Part shown: positions 19,058 to 27,534 of the stretch, piece after piece
How the letters are laid out: each line of letters opens with the position of its first letter
How positions within the stretch are numbered: the stretch's first letter is position 1
NCBI RefSeq assembly: GCF_964026475.1
Contig: NZ_OZ032151.1
Location: 1,178,001-1,242,000, forward strand
Direction: 5' to 3'
DNA: 64,000 bases
DNA from: Candidatus Tisiphia endosymbiont of Nemotelus nigrinus
GTDB lineage: Bacteria > Pseudomonadota > Alphaproteobacteria > Rickettsiales > Rickettsiaceae
Made by a program: the position numbers and the translations under genes
Notes under the pieces: model-generated
Told to the model about the DNA's origin: nothing
Seen by the model: only the letters and a program-made list of their open reading frames with translations
Database searches by the model: none

Positions 19058-19393
19058 ATGAAAAAAATTACACTTGGCTTAATAGCTGAATATGTAGCTA
19101 TTGTTATTTATAAAATTAAATTTTATCAGATTCTCTATCATCGTAAAAGATATTATGTTGGCGAGATTGATATTATTGCCCTGCGTGGCAAACAACTTGT
19201 TTTTATAGAAGTAAAAGCAAGGCGTTCTGATATTGATGATAGAATATTATCAACCCATCAACAGATGAGAATAAAAAGATCTGCAAGTATATTTTTAAGC
19301 ACTAACCCAAAATATCAAAATTATCATATTAGATTTGATCTAATAATTATTAAACCTTACAGTATACCAATTATTATTGAGAATGCGTGGTAA
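19058..19393 (+). CDS. yraN: YraN/UPF0102 family putative endonuclease
   Basis: 111 residues with the restriction-endonuclease-like core of UPF0102: GEIDIIALRGKQLVFIEVKARR, in which the E/D of GEID and the E-x-K of VEVK-type IEVK form the catalytic triad pattern. The usual family length is 115-130. The N-terminal part is somewhat diverged (AEYVAIVIYKIK). Function in the cell is poorly known; a Holliday-junction or repair role has been suggested for the family. The C-terminal Trp codon and stop precede a palindromic repeat. Confidence 0.8.
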   Translation: MKKITLGLIAEYVAIVIYKIKFYQILYHRKRYYVGEIDIIALRGKQLVFIEVKARRSDIDDRILSTHQQMRIKRSASIFLSTNPKYQNYHIRFDLIIIKPYSIPIIIENAW

Positions 19394-19428
19394 TAGTCAT
19401 ACCCTATGTTTTTTATTCTATCATGAAA

Positions 19429-19595
19429 CTAGACACTGTTAACAAAGCTTATTTAATTGATGAATTAATGGATTTTTTAGCGAAAATTAATAAGATTTTT
19501 GCTGGAATAGTGTACCTATTTCAAAAAAAATCTTATAATTTGCAGCAAAAAAGACTTTATTCACCAACTAAATAAGCTTTGTTAACAGTGTCTAG
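19429..19595. repeat. ~167-bp palindromic element (arm A left, arm B right)
   Basis: It begins CTAGACACTGTTAACAAAGC and ends GCTTTGTTAACAGTGTCTAG. The left interior is arm A (GATGAATTAATGGATTTTTT, AGCGAAAATTAATAAG). The right interior is arm B (CTTATAATTTGCAGCAAAAAAG, in two parts, then TTTATTCACCAACTAAATAAG). The 62217 copy is the same element in reverse orientation. A 62-codon open frame crosses it (VNKAYLIDELMDFLAKINK) but has no gene support. Its final CTAG is shared with the next 40-bp palindrome. Confidence 0.85.
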
Positions 19596-19631
19596 ACACT
19601 TATATCATAATTTAAAGATATAAGTGTCTAG
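19592..19631. repeat. 40-bp palindrome, CTAGACACTTATATC family (copy 3, intact)
   Basis: Perfect arms CTAGACACTTATATC and GATATAAGTGTCTAG around ATAATTTAAA. It directly abuts the 167-bp element, sharing CTAG. Confidence 0.9.
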
Positions 19632-20040
19632 CAGCTTTTGCTGCCTTAGGGGGGCAGCTGCTTTAGATGTTGCGTCACTTGTTAGTTTTCGTGGTTTTAA
19701 TTGACGCCTAGCATTTTGGCTTAGTTCAGCAGTAGCATTGGTCGGTTCTGTAGCTAGAACAATATTGAGAGAAACGCCAGAATTTGTTGATACCAAACGT
19801 CGAGTAAAAAATTTTTTTCCTTTCAATTTATTTATTTTTTAACAAATTTACTCGGATTAATCTATTTTTTGAGTCCATATTTTATGGGGGCATTATATTT
19901 GGGAGTATGGGTTATTATGATTCCGATAATTATTTGTTTCGCACACGGATTATTTCATTTTGAAAAGTTGACAAAAGAGTCTGGGAATTATTTCCAAAGT
20001 CACGAGAAGCAGGTTGGTTAGCCGAGAAATTTTGGTAACA
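19632..20040 (+). pseudogene. ProP-like MFS transporter remnant
   Basis: Plus-strand translation gives FWLSSAVALVGSVARTILRE and TPEFVDTKRR, then after an internal deletion VWVIMIPIIICFAHGLFHFE and, in a shifted frame, AGWLAEKFW. These match the ProP-like gene at 22640-24006 (AAVALIGSVARTTLRETPEF, LWVIMIPLIIGF, GWLAEKK), including its very C-terminus. Stops, a frameshift and loss of the middle show it is dead. Its 3' end lies antisense to the end of the HD-domain gene. Confidence 0.75.
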
Positions 20041-20583
20041 TAGCGTTATTAACTTTTGTTCTGCTGCTGGTACTTCCAAGTATGCACAAAGAATTATAAA
20101 ATATTCTATTGTTTCCTTAATGATTTTTTTAGCTTTTTCTGGTGATTTAACACTTATAGTTTGCAAGTTGTGAATTCGATCGAAGATTTTAATAAATGCT
20201 ACATCAAATTTTTTCTGTTGAAATAATAAATCCAAAACCTCTTGGGAGCTGATCTTCCCATATGGTTTGATTCTGGTTAAATCTACCACTTGCCTGGCAA
20301 TTTGCTCACCAAATACCATAGAAATCAGCTTTTCACTCAAATCCGTATCTTCAAGAGTATCATGCAGTAAACTGGTGATGATCATATCGTTCCTGAAATA
20401 TTTGGGCAATTCTAATGCAGTGTATTCGGCAACCATATACGCCACCTCTATCGGATGGGAATAATAAGGTTCGCCGGATTGTCGTATTTGGCTGCCATGA
20501 TATTTTTTGGCATAATAGATACCTTTTTTAACCATATCAATATCTATAGTTCTAGGTTCTGTGAAGTTTTCTAACGAAGCCAT
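19930..20583 (-). CDS. HD-domain (p)ppGpp hydrolase-like protein, 5' end split off by IS5
   Basis: Residues from about 12 on match RelA/SpoT-type HD hydrolase domains: YAKKYHGSQIRQSGEPYYSHP, LLHDTLEDT (the HD pair) and KIFDRIHNLQTI. No synthetase domain follows, so this is a small alarmone-hydrolase-like or SpoT-fragment protein, a type common in rickettsiae. The first 10 codons (MASLENFTEP) are IS5 end sequence; the original 5' part continues at 21411-21519 beyond the element. The last ~33 codons are antisense to a ProP remnant, so the C-terminus is also not original. It may still be made from the ATG provided by the IS. Confidence 0.7.
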   Translation of the reverse strand: MASLENFTEPRTIDIDMVKKGIYYAKKYHGSQIRQSGEPYYSHPIEVAYMVAEYTALELPKYFRNDMIITSLLHDTLEDTDLSEKLISMVFGEQIARQVVDLTRIKPYGKISSQEVLDLLFQQKKFDVAFIKIFDRIHNLQTISVKSPEKAKKIIKETIEYFIILCAYLEVPAAEQKLITLCYQNFSANQPASRDFGNNSQTLLSTFQNEIIRVRNK

Positions 20584-21410
20584 ATAAAAGCTCCAACAAA
20601 TTGCAAAAAAGACAAGAAATCAGTAGCAGTTTTATCAAATCTCGAAAAAATTCGTCTAAAATGTTTAATTTTACCAAAAAAACATTCGATCGAATGACGT
20701 TCTTTATAGATATGTTTATCGTACTCCCTTTGCTGTTTTCGGTTCTTTTTTGATGGAATAACAGCTATACAATTTTGCTCTTCAAGCTGCTCAATAAAAG
20801 CATTGCTATCATATGCCTTATCGGCAAGGAGCATAGTATTTTTAATATCTTTAACCAATGAGTTGGCTTGTGTAATGTCATGTCTTTGACCTGCAGTTAA
20901 AATAAACTTTAAAGGATTACCAAGAGCGTCAACTAAGGCATGGATTTTAGTAGTAAAACCTCCTTTACTACGCCCTAAAGCTTCTTGATCTTGGCTATCT
21001 TTTTTATAACCTGCTGAGCATGCATGGGCACGAACTATAGTAGCGTCAATCATTGTTGATTCCATGTCAGGATTAGCTTGTACTTGCTCAAACAAATCGG
21101 TCCATATTCCTTTATTAGACCAAGTTTTAAACCTCATATGCACTGCTCGCCATGAACCATAAACACTCGGTAACAACCGCCATTGGCATCCTGAACGTGT
21201 TATGTACCATATTGCTTCAATAAATCGTCTAAGCTTATCCTCATTTCTTGTTTTTATATCTTTTCTTTTTCTTAATATTTCAATAATTTGTTGCCATTCT
21301 CTGATTTTTATATGATAATTCATTCCGGTAGTGTTTTTGATTGTCTAAAATAGAAAATACACTACCTCTCCTTCTTTTTAATTTATTTTTTTACAAAACT
21401 TCACAGAACC
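20555..21410 (-). mobile_element. IS5-family insertion sequence (copy 1, 856 bp)
   Basis: The terminal inverted repeats are GGTTCTGTGAAGTTTT (20555) and its inverse ending at 21410. The element is flanked by TA on both sides (20553-20554, 21411-21412), consistent with a 2-bp target duplication as in IS427-like IS5 members. Same length and ends as copy 2 at 48504-49359, and the encoded transposase is identical. It interrupts the HD-domain gene. Confidence 0.93.
20571..21323 (-). CDS. IS5-family transposase (intact)
   Basis: 250 residues. The N-terminal IS5 domain (RRFIEAIWYITRSGCQWRLL, VYGSWRAVHMRFKTWSNKG) is followed by the DDE catalytic core: D in MIDATIVRAH, D in LLADKAYDSNAF, and E in ERHSIECFFGKIKHFRR. 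The whole frame is open in one piece, without the frameshift seen in many IS427 members. The stop codon lies 16 bases inside the left terminal repeat. Identical in protein sequence to the copy at 48520-49272, so both copies are recent and probably active. Confidence 0.95.
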   Translation of the reverse strand: MNYHIKIREWQQIIEILRKRKDIKTRNEDKLRRFIEAIWYITRSGCQWRLLPSVYGSWRAVHMRFKTWSNKGIWTDLFEQVQANPDMESTMIDATIVRAHACSAGYKKDSQDQEALGRSKGGFTTKIHALVDALGNPLKFILTAGQRHDITQANSLVKDIKNTMLLADKAYDSNAFIEQLEEQNCIAVIPSKKNRKQQREYDKHIYKERHSIECFFGKIKHFRRIFSRFDKTATDFLSFLQFVGAFIWLR

Positions 21411-21519
21411 TAGTCACTTGCTGGTTTAGCTCAGATAGTTTGCTCAGTAACTTCTCCGCATATTTACAATTTGCATATTTTTTTTGCCAACTATACTTTC
21501 GATTATCAAGCACTTTCAT
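21411..21519 (-). pseudogene. 5' fragment of the IS5-split HD-domain gene
   Basis: From ATG at 21519 the minus strand reads MKVLDNRKYSWQKKYANCKY and ends ELNQQVT at the IS5 border. Joining it across the element with one TA removed gives ...GTG ACT AGA ACT ATA GAT..., i.e. QQVT followed directly by RTIDIDMVKKG of the 3' part, with no frame change. This shows that the gene was interrupted after about codon 36. Confidence 0.8.
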
Positions 21520-22404
21520 AAAATAACCTATAATAACCTGAGTTCGATGTAACTTGTTACATCGAACTCAGGGGTGTATATAGAAACAATCAGGCTTAAA
21601 GCGGTTTGACACCTAATTGTTAAACATTAGTTTGATAATAATCTTATTTTTATACTATATAAAAATAAGATTATTATCGTAAATCAGTTAAAATATATTC
21701 GAAGAATCGCTTCAAGAATGCATTTTTCCTTATAACAAAGCCAATTCGATATAAGAATTATTAATTCTTCCAACAAACTGCTACACAACATATTGATTTT
21801 CAGGATTTTCTGCTGTTAAAGTAAATCCTAATTCTTTTGCACGTTTTTCAAGAGACTGTACTAATTTGGTCTTGTATTTTTGTTCATAATTACTTATACC
21901 TTGCTTCTTCTTCTAAGAAACTGCACATATTTTGGTAGTTTCTTCCATTTTGTTACGTGGTGCGTAGCACCAATGTTTAGGCTTATATCGAATTGAGGTT
22001 ACAATATTAATTATATCATCAATTAGTTTAAATCAAGAATTACAATACTTCTACTATTTTATTAGATTATTTACAAAAATATTTATCTTTTTGTAAATAA
22101 TCTATAATAAAGACTTAGTGCTAGCTTATTTTTGAGATATAATTTATTTAATCAATAGCTCTTTAAAAGTATAAATCATCAGGGCAGTTTTTAATGCTTT
22201 GGAGAGGGAAGGAAGTGATATGAAGAGAAGGAGTATAAACAGCTATAATATGGATGAGATAGTATAATGTCATTTTGGATTAAACCAAGGAAAGCAATTA
22301 AAGGTTTTGTTAATAAGTGAATTCATGGTGGCATATATCTTTCTAGTGATGATAAAAGAAGGCACGTGTGTAAGTACTAGGACTCACAGAATCACCATAA
22401 TAAA
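21520..22404. other. Decayed non-coding region with three hairpins and a coding remnant
   Basis: Perfect or near-perfect palindromes lie at 21537-21572 (CCTGAGTTCGATGTAAC arm), 21634-21679 (GATAATAATCTTATTTTTA arm) and 22063-22104 (TAGATTATTTACAAAAA arm). On the minus strand about 21785-21905 reads EQKYKTKLVQSLEKRAKELG then FTLTAENPENQYVV and stop, which looks like the end of a transposase or similar gene; I cannot name it. The remainder holds only short broken frames. Confidence 0.5.
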
Positions 22405-22632
22405 TTATGCTCGTGAAGCACAAAATACTATCAATAATCTATCGCGTAAAGGATCGGTTGGTTCAAAAAATAGCTCATTAAGAAGTACTGTCATATGAAC
22501 ATACAGCATTAGATCAAAATTTTCTAAAAAGATACCTATAGAAAGTAACCCGATAGCAGATTTTTGTTCTTTTGTCATGCTAGTCTGCTGGTTAGAGATA
22601 ATTCTGGTATTTTCTTGAACAAGTTCACTCAT
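22405..22632 (-). pseudogene. N-terminal remnant of a ProP-like MFS transporter
   Basis: 75 codons whose first ~62 (MSELVQENTRIISNQQTSMT, IGLLSIGIFLENFDLMLYVH, LNELFFEPTDP) are closely similar to the start of the ProP-like gene at 24006. The similarity stops after TDP and the frame ends soon after in unrelated sequence. A truncated duplicate, lying 8 bases downstream of the paralogue's stop. Confidence 0.8.
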
Positions 22633-22639
22633 AATTAAC

Positions 22640-24006
22640 TCAAGTAATTGTTTTTTTTTCGGCTAACCAACCAATAGGATAATCCCCACACTCTTTTGCC
22701 AGTTTTTCAAAATGACGTAGCCCATAGGTAAAACCGATAATTAGAGGAATCATAATAACCCATAATCCCCAATGACCAAAATAATTAGTAATGTAGATAA
22801 AACCAAAAGAAGTAATAATATGTATTAAAGCTCGAGATATAGCAAATGTCATGCTAATACAGGTAAACCGTTTAAATACTGGAAATCTTTTATAAAGAAT
22901 GGGACCGGCAGGACCTAAACATTCATATAATAAAACCATAACCAATTGCATCAAAAATAATTGATAAGGAGAATTAACATAATTCAATAAATATGGACAA
23001 AATATCATAAAAATAGAACATATGACCAGTATAATTTTTATGGTTAGTAATGGGTATATTTTTAAACTTAAATAAGATAATATTGATATGGTTAAAAATG
23101 CCATTAGACAAACAATAAAATTATGCTGAATAATCTCAGCCGTTGTATAACCAAAACTAGTTTTTAAAATATTAGCACAATATATATAAAGAAAATAAAA
23201 ACATACCGGTGAAGCACTTTTTAATAAAAAGAAAGCTATTATTGTTTTTTTATTAACTTTTTCTTGCCACATCGGGTTATATGCTAGGCTAGCCATATCA
23301 GTATTAGTTTTTTCAAAAACTTTTTTGATTCGACGTTTGGCATCAGCAAATTCTGGTGTTTCTCGCAAGGTTGTTCTTGCTACAGAACCAATCAATGCCA
23401 CCGCGGCACCAATCCAAAATGCTAGACGCCAATTAAAACCATGTGAAGTAACAAGTGAGGCAATACCTAAAGCAGCTAACCCCCCTAAGTCACAACAAAC
23501 CCCCATTAATCCAACACTTGCATATTGTACTGGTGGCTTAAGCGTTTCGGTTAAATAAAGTTGCACCCCGGTCATTTCTCCCATAGAAGATATACCTTGT
23601 ACAGCTCGACAGATGGTTACTATCCAAGTAGCTGTTACCCCTATCTGGGCATAAGTAGGTAGATTAGCCATCACTAGACATGTCACAGCCATCATAAAAG
23701 TTGTGATGATCACCGTAAATTTACGTCCTATATTATCGCCCAACCAACCAAATATTACTGCCCCAATAGGTCGAAAACAAAGGTAGTGCAAAAAGCAAAT
23801 GACACCATTAAAGAGGTCGTATGAGGATCAGTTGGTTCAAAAAATAACTCATTAAGAAACGCTGCCATATGGACATATAACATTAAGTCAAAATATTCTA
23901 GGAATGTTCCTATGGACAGCAAGCCAACAGTTTCCCTTTGTTCTTTTGTCAGGCTAGTCTGATGATTGGGGATAATTCGGGTATTTTCTTGAATAAGCTT
24001 ACTCAT
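22640..24006 (-). pseudogene. ProP-like MFS transporter, single-base frameshift
   Basis: Two overlapping minus-strand frames form one ~455-residue MFS protein of the proline/betaine (ProP/metabolite:H+ symporter) type. The first frame (24006 to ~23775) ends SFAFCTTFVF; the second (to 22640) resumes with FRPIGAVIFGWLGDNIGRK, the classic GxxxDxxGRK-type loop 2-3 motif. The break lies in TTTGTTTTCGACC near 23775-23785, where one missing T explains it. All 12 membrane segments and the C-terminal charged tail are otherwise intact. It is either a very recent pseudogene or a sequencing error. Rickettsiae carry several proP paralogues thought to take up osmolytes or host metabolites. Confidence 0.85.
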
Positions 24007-24294
24007 AATTAACTCAATGTTGTTGACTTTGAATAGTTTATATTTCTCCAGTGATTGTAGGATGTAATCCTTAATTTATTGATTCCCTAACGCAATCACT
24101 ATCCCATTAATATAACTCTTAAAAAAAATGTAGGCAAGAGTAATATATTAAGGAATAAAAAAAATAAGCAATCCTGCAAAAATAATGAAAATTGCTATTA
24201 GTGGAGCATAAAAATCTGTTATATTTGTTATATATTAGTTAACCCTAGGAAGATACAGTATTAGTAGCAACGAGAAAGAACAGCAAGGCATCAT

Positions 24295-24900
24295 ATGAGT
24301 AAGATTATATTTTTAAATGGATGCGGCTCTGCCGGCAAAACATCTATCGCAAAATCAATACAATATTTAAGTAAGGAGTCTTGGCTTACTTTTGGTGTAG
24401 ATAGTTTTATCAACATGATACCATACTCCTCTGATGATAAGATGTCTACCGAATATTTTACCTTTGTGCCAGGAAGAAACGAACGTGGTCCAACCATTCG
24501 AGTTGAGAGTGGTATAAAAGCTGAGCAACTCTTTGGGGTAATGCCAGATTTTGCCAATCTGCTTGCAAGCCGAGGGAATAATATTATTATTGATGAAGTC
24601 TTATTTGATGATTCCTGCCTTAAATCTTATATAAAAACCTTGAGTAGCTACATTGTCTATTTTGTTGGAGTTTTCTGTGATCTTTCAGTGATGCAGGAGC
24701 GAGAAATTCTACGCGGTGATCGGGATATAGGTTTATCGAATGATCAAATAGACAGAGTACACGCAAGTAGTTTGCGAGAATATGATTTAACAGTTGACAC
24801 TACCTCAAGAACAGCTTTTGAAACTGCCAAACAAATTCTAGAGTTTATCGATAACAATCTTGCTCCCCAAGGTTTTATGACTATGCGTAAGAGGTTATAA
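24295..24900 (+). CDS. Chloramphenicol-phosphotransferase-like P-loop kinase
   Basis: 201 residues. A Walker A loop lies at residues 9-17 (GCGSAGKTS), followed by FGVDSFINMIP, IIIDEVLFDD (Walker-B-like region), the lid with RGDRDIGLS, and YDLTVDTTS near the end. This is the arrangement of the CPT family (PF07931 type), which phosphorylates small hydroxylated substrates. Despite the family name, most members are not proven to act on chloramphenicol. A good ribosome site (AAGG eight bases upstream) supports the start. It stands alone in an otherwise eroded region, which suggests selection or recent gain. Confidence 0.75.
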   Translation: MSKIIFLNGCGSAGKTSIAKSIQYLSKESWLTFGVDSFINMIPYSSDDKMSTEYFTFVPGRNERGPTIRVESGIKAEQLFGVMPDFANLLASRGNNIIIDEVLFDDSCLKSYIKTLSSYIVYFVGVFCDLSVMQEREILRGDRDIGLSNDQIDRVHASSLREYDLTVDTTSRTAFETAKQILEFIDNNLAPQGFMTMRKRL

Positions 24901-24946
24901 TAGCCAACCTGAATAAGTTCTTGATATTGCCATGAGTTTTCCTAAA

Positions 24947-24991
24947 TTATTGCGAGGAGCTACTTTACTAGCGAAGAAGCAATTCAGAAAA
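24947..24991. repeat. Fragment of the GTCATTGCGAG-type dispersed repeat
   Basis: ATTGCGAGGAGCTACTTTAC followed by AGCGAAGAAGCAATTC, matching the half-repeat at 41363 with a few changes. Confidence 0.6.
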
Positions 24992-25021
24992 GTGATTTGA
25001 AAGACTATAAATGATTACAGA

Positions 25022-26104
25022 ATGTTAATATATAAACGTTATATAATAAGAAAGATAATACCATCCTTGATAATAATTATTTTCTTGGTTACTAGCCTTG
25101 TGTGGATTACTCAGATATTAAAAATGTTGTACTTAATTGATAAGGGAATAAAAGCTCAGGATTTCTTAAATTTAATTATTTTAGTTATACCATCTTTATT
25201 GTTTATTTTGTTACCTTTTGCAACTGTTGTTGCTATTATCTATACTTATAAAATTTTGAGTGAGAGACGACAGATAATTATTTTGCAAAATTTGGGATTA
25301 AGTAATATCCAACTAGCTAGTCCGGCATTGATTGTATCTCTAGTGGTTACGTTATTTTCTTATTATATTTCGACTAGTTTATTGCCATTATCTTATAGTA
25401 CGCTTAAATCAGAGCTTACTTTCATGAAGAATAATTATGCATCCAATGTGCTAGATGAGAAGACATTTAATACAATTTCTAAAGATATAACAGTTTATTT
25501 TGATAAAAAATTACCTGATGGTACTATGAAAAGTTTGATCATTTTTGATAATCGCAAGCGGGATAATCATGCAATCTTGTTTTCTAAATTAGGGATGTTT
25601 AAAATATATAATAACAGTTCGTCTTTTCAGTTAAAAAATGGAATTAGGCAGGCATATGATCATAATGGTAATTTAAATAATTTATCATTTGATGTTCTAA
25701 CCGTAGAATTAGTTAGTAATGATGGTAAAAAATTGGCAAGGGATGAATATAATCGAGAAATCAATGAGTATTATATTGATGAATTGTTTAAACCCAACAA
25801 TATTTTATCAGAACAGAGGAAGATTAAATTAATTGCTGAGGGGCATCAAAGATTGATTTGGCCTATGTATAATTTTGTACTGGTTTTTCTAACATTATCT
25901 GTTTTTTTACAGCAGCCTTATAATAAAAAGTCTAGTTTAAGACAGATTTTAATTACCGCACTTTCTGCCATAATTATCACATACTTACATTTTTTATTAC
26001 AAAATCTTGCTTCGAAAGATTTAAATTTTATCTTTGCTTGTTATGCGAATATTATTATTGCTATTATTTTAAGTCTATATTTATATTTTCGTAGAACTAT
26101 ATGA
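25022..26104 (+). CDS. lptF: LPS export permease of the LptF/LptG family
   Basis: 360 residues with the YjgP/YjgQ layout: three N-terminal membrane helices (to about residue 115, including LSERRQIIILQNLGLSNIQL, the coupling-helix region), a periplasmic beta-jellyroll domain (about 130-265), and three C-terminal helices (from LIWPMYNFVLVFL). LptF and LptG form the membrane core of the LptB2FG exporter that pulls LPS from the inner membrane. F rather than G is judged by general resemblance only. It ends just before a 40-bp palindrome that can act as terminator. Confidence 0.8.
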   Translation: MLIYKRYIIRKIIPSLIIIIFLVTSLVWITQILKMLYLIDKGIKAQDFLNLIILVIPSLLFILLPFATVVAIIYTYKILSERRQIIILQNLGLSNIQLASPALIVSLVVTLFSYYISTSLLPLSYSTLKSELTFMKNNYASNVLDEKTFNTISKDITVYFDKKLPDGTMKSLIIFDNRKRDNHAILFSKLGMFKIYNNSSSFQLKNGIRQAYDHNGNLNNLSFDVLTVELVSNDGKKLARDEYNREINEYYIDELFKPNNILSEQRKIKLIAEGHQRLIWPMYNFVLVFLTLSVFLQQPYNKKSSLRQILITALSAIIITYLHFLLQNLASKDLNFIFACYANIIIAIILSLYLYFRRTI

Positions 26105-26127
26105 GTTTCCAAGATTTACCGCAATTC

Positions 26128-26167
26128 CTAGACACTTATATCTTAAAAATGTGATATAAGTGTCTAG
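26128..26167. repeat. 40-bp palindrome, CTAGACACTTATATC family (copy 4)
   Basis: Perfect 15-bp arms around TTAAAAATGT; the loop differs from the other copies while the arms are conserved. It starts 24 bases after the lptF stop. Confidence 0.85.
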
Positions 26168-26269
26168 AGCATATAACACATTTATTTTTATTAATTTGAC
26201 TATATTAATAACTTATGCTTTAAATATATTATTAATCAAAATAATTATTGTTATGGAATAATTAAATTT

Positions 26270-26557
26270 AGTAGAAGAAAAAATGGTAAGCCTATAACTG
26301 TAATAGTTTCTGATAAAGGATTTCATGAATTGGAAGCCTTTTAAAATAACAACTATTAAAACTTGCTATTGCTGAAGGATTAGACGACATAACAAAAAAT
26401 ATAATACACAAGTTATAAGGGTGTTTTTAACAACCTAGATAATGAAGAACAATGATTCAATGTAAATTTACTGAGTGCTAAACGTGTTCTTGAATATATT
26501 ATAAATTATACCCTAAAACATTGGGGAAAACAGCAAACCATAAAATATTTAGGTTAA
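26270..26557 (+). pseudogene. Decayed toxin-antitoxin remnant (Phd/YefM-like and RelE/ParE-like)
   Basis: RRKNGKPITVIVSDKGFHEL is like the core of Phd/YefM antitoxins (nGKPvaVlvS..e...LE). After a frameshift QLLKLAIAEGLDDI follows, as in their C-terminal part. Further down, LLSAKRVLEYIINYTLKHWG and KQQTIKYLG then stop, like the first ~30 residues of ParE/RelE toxins. No complete gene survives. Identification is by motif memory. Confidence 0.45.
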
Positions 26558-26561
26558 GTTA

Positions 26562-26984
26562 ATGGTTAATTCATTTTACACTAGAGAGGAAATATTATTT
26601 AAATATAATAATCATCATTTATTTACAAGACTTGGAGATATAGAAGCCCAAGTTTTCTTTACAAAAACATCTTGGACATTTAGATGGGAAAGGTTTTGTA
26701 CAAGAAACAAATGTGAAGTAAATTATTGGTGTGAAAATAATCACTGCTCTTTAGATGATCTTGACACTACGGAATATTGTAATACATGTCCACAATATGT
26801 AGTGGAAGATATTGAAGAACAAGCATTCACAGAAAATCAACATACTCTGATACTACAACCAACAGATATTGAGGAAGTAAGACAAAATATTTTACACGAT
26901 TATCAATCTCTTTCACACAATGGACTGAATAACCAATACCTTTATAGAATACTGCATGGCAAGTGGAACGAATCCAAAGACTAA
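26562..26984 (+). CDS. Hypothetical cysteine-rich protein
   Basis: 140 residues without a signal peptide or membrane segment. The middle holds six cysteines in close pairs (FCTRNKCEV, WCENNHCSL, YCNTCPQ), suggesting a small metal-binding site. The N-terminus (NSFYTREEILFKYNNHHLF) and C-terminus are ordinary soluble sequence. I do not recognise a family. It begins five bases after the toxin remnant and ends where an IS5 remnant begins, so its C-terminus may be truncated. It could be a stray frame, but the length and even composition favour a gene or recent gene remnant. Confidence 0.4.
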   Translation: MVNSFYTREEILFKYNNHHLFTRLGDIEAQVFFTKTSWTFRWERFCTRNKCEVNYWCENNHCSLDDLDTTEYCNTCPQYVVEDIEEQAFTENQHTLILQPTDIEEVRQNILHDYQSLSHNGLNNQYLYRILHGKWNESKD

Positions 26985-27009
26985 TACTCAAACTATTTAG
27001 GAGATTTAA

Positions 27010-27413
27010 TATAGATGACAACTCATGAGTTCTAATAATTGTAGCATCAATCATTACAGTTTCCATATCTGGAAAATCTTGTATCTTTTCAAATAAATAT
27101 TGCCAAATTCCTTTATCACTCCAGCTTTTAAATCTCATGTGAATACCACGGCAACCACCATATATTGAAGGCAATAAACGTCACTGATAATCAGTACGCA
27201 TTATATACCAAATCGCCTCTATAAACTTTCATATTTTGCTTTAATATTATTTTTTCTGTAACATTATATTTTCTTCTGTAATATTAAAAAAATCTGTTCC
27301 CAAGTTCTTGGTTTTATATGATAATTCATTCCAGTAGTATTGTTATTTTTTCAAAATCAAACATATACTACCTTTCTATTCCTTCAATATTTAGTTGAAA
27401 CCTTCACACAGCC
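27010..27413 (-). pseudogene. Remnant of a second IS5-family element
   Basis: The minus strand shows MNYHIKPRTWEQIF at about 27329 and, after damage, MPSIYGGCRGIHMRFKSWSD and FPDMETVMIDATIIRTHELS, clearly homologous to the intact IS5 transposase here (LPSVYGSWRAVHMRFKTWSN, MIDATIVRAH). The sequence breaks off after the first catalytic Asp. An outer end CTTCACACAGCC with TA flank at 27402-27415 is a diverged form of the IS5 terminal repeat. The other end is lost. Confidence 0.75.
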
Positions 27414-27534
27414 TAGATATAGAAGATATAGAGATTCCCGTCTATGCGGAAATAACATCTTTTTCGTTCTAATATGAAAATGGATATGCTCAAATGATTT
27501 GGAAATGAGAGGCAAGTAACATAATATCAAAACG

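Noticed and set aside
19387..19575. 62-codon frame reading VNKAYLIDELMDFLAKINK
   Set aside because: It lies across the 167-bp palindromic element; the same translation appears wherever arm A occurs, without start signals.
19605..19826. 73-codon minus-strand frame
   Set aside because: Antisense shadow of the ProP remnant; the same shadow occurs over the full ProP copy at 23325-23558.
22307..22498. 63-codon plus-strand frame
   Set aside because: Overlaps the ProP N-terminal remnant on the other strand and shows no recognisable protein features.
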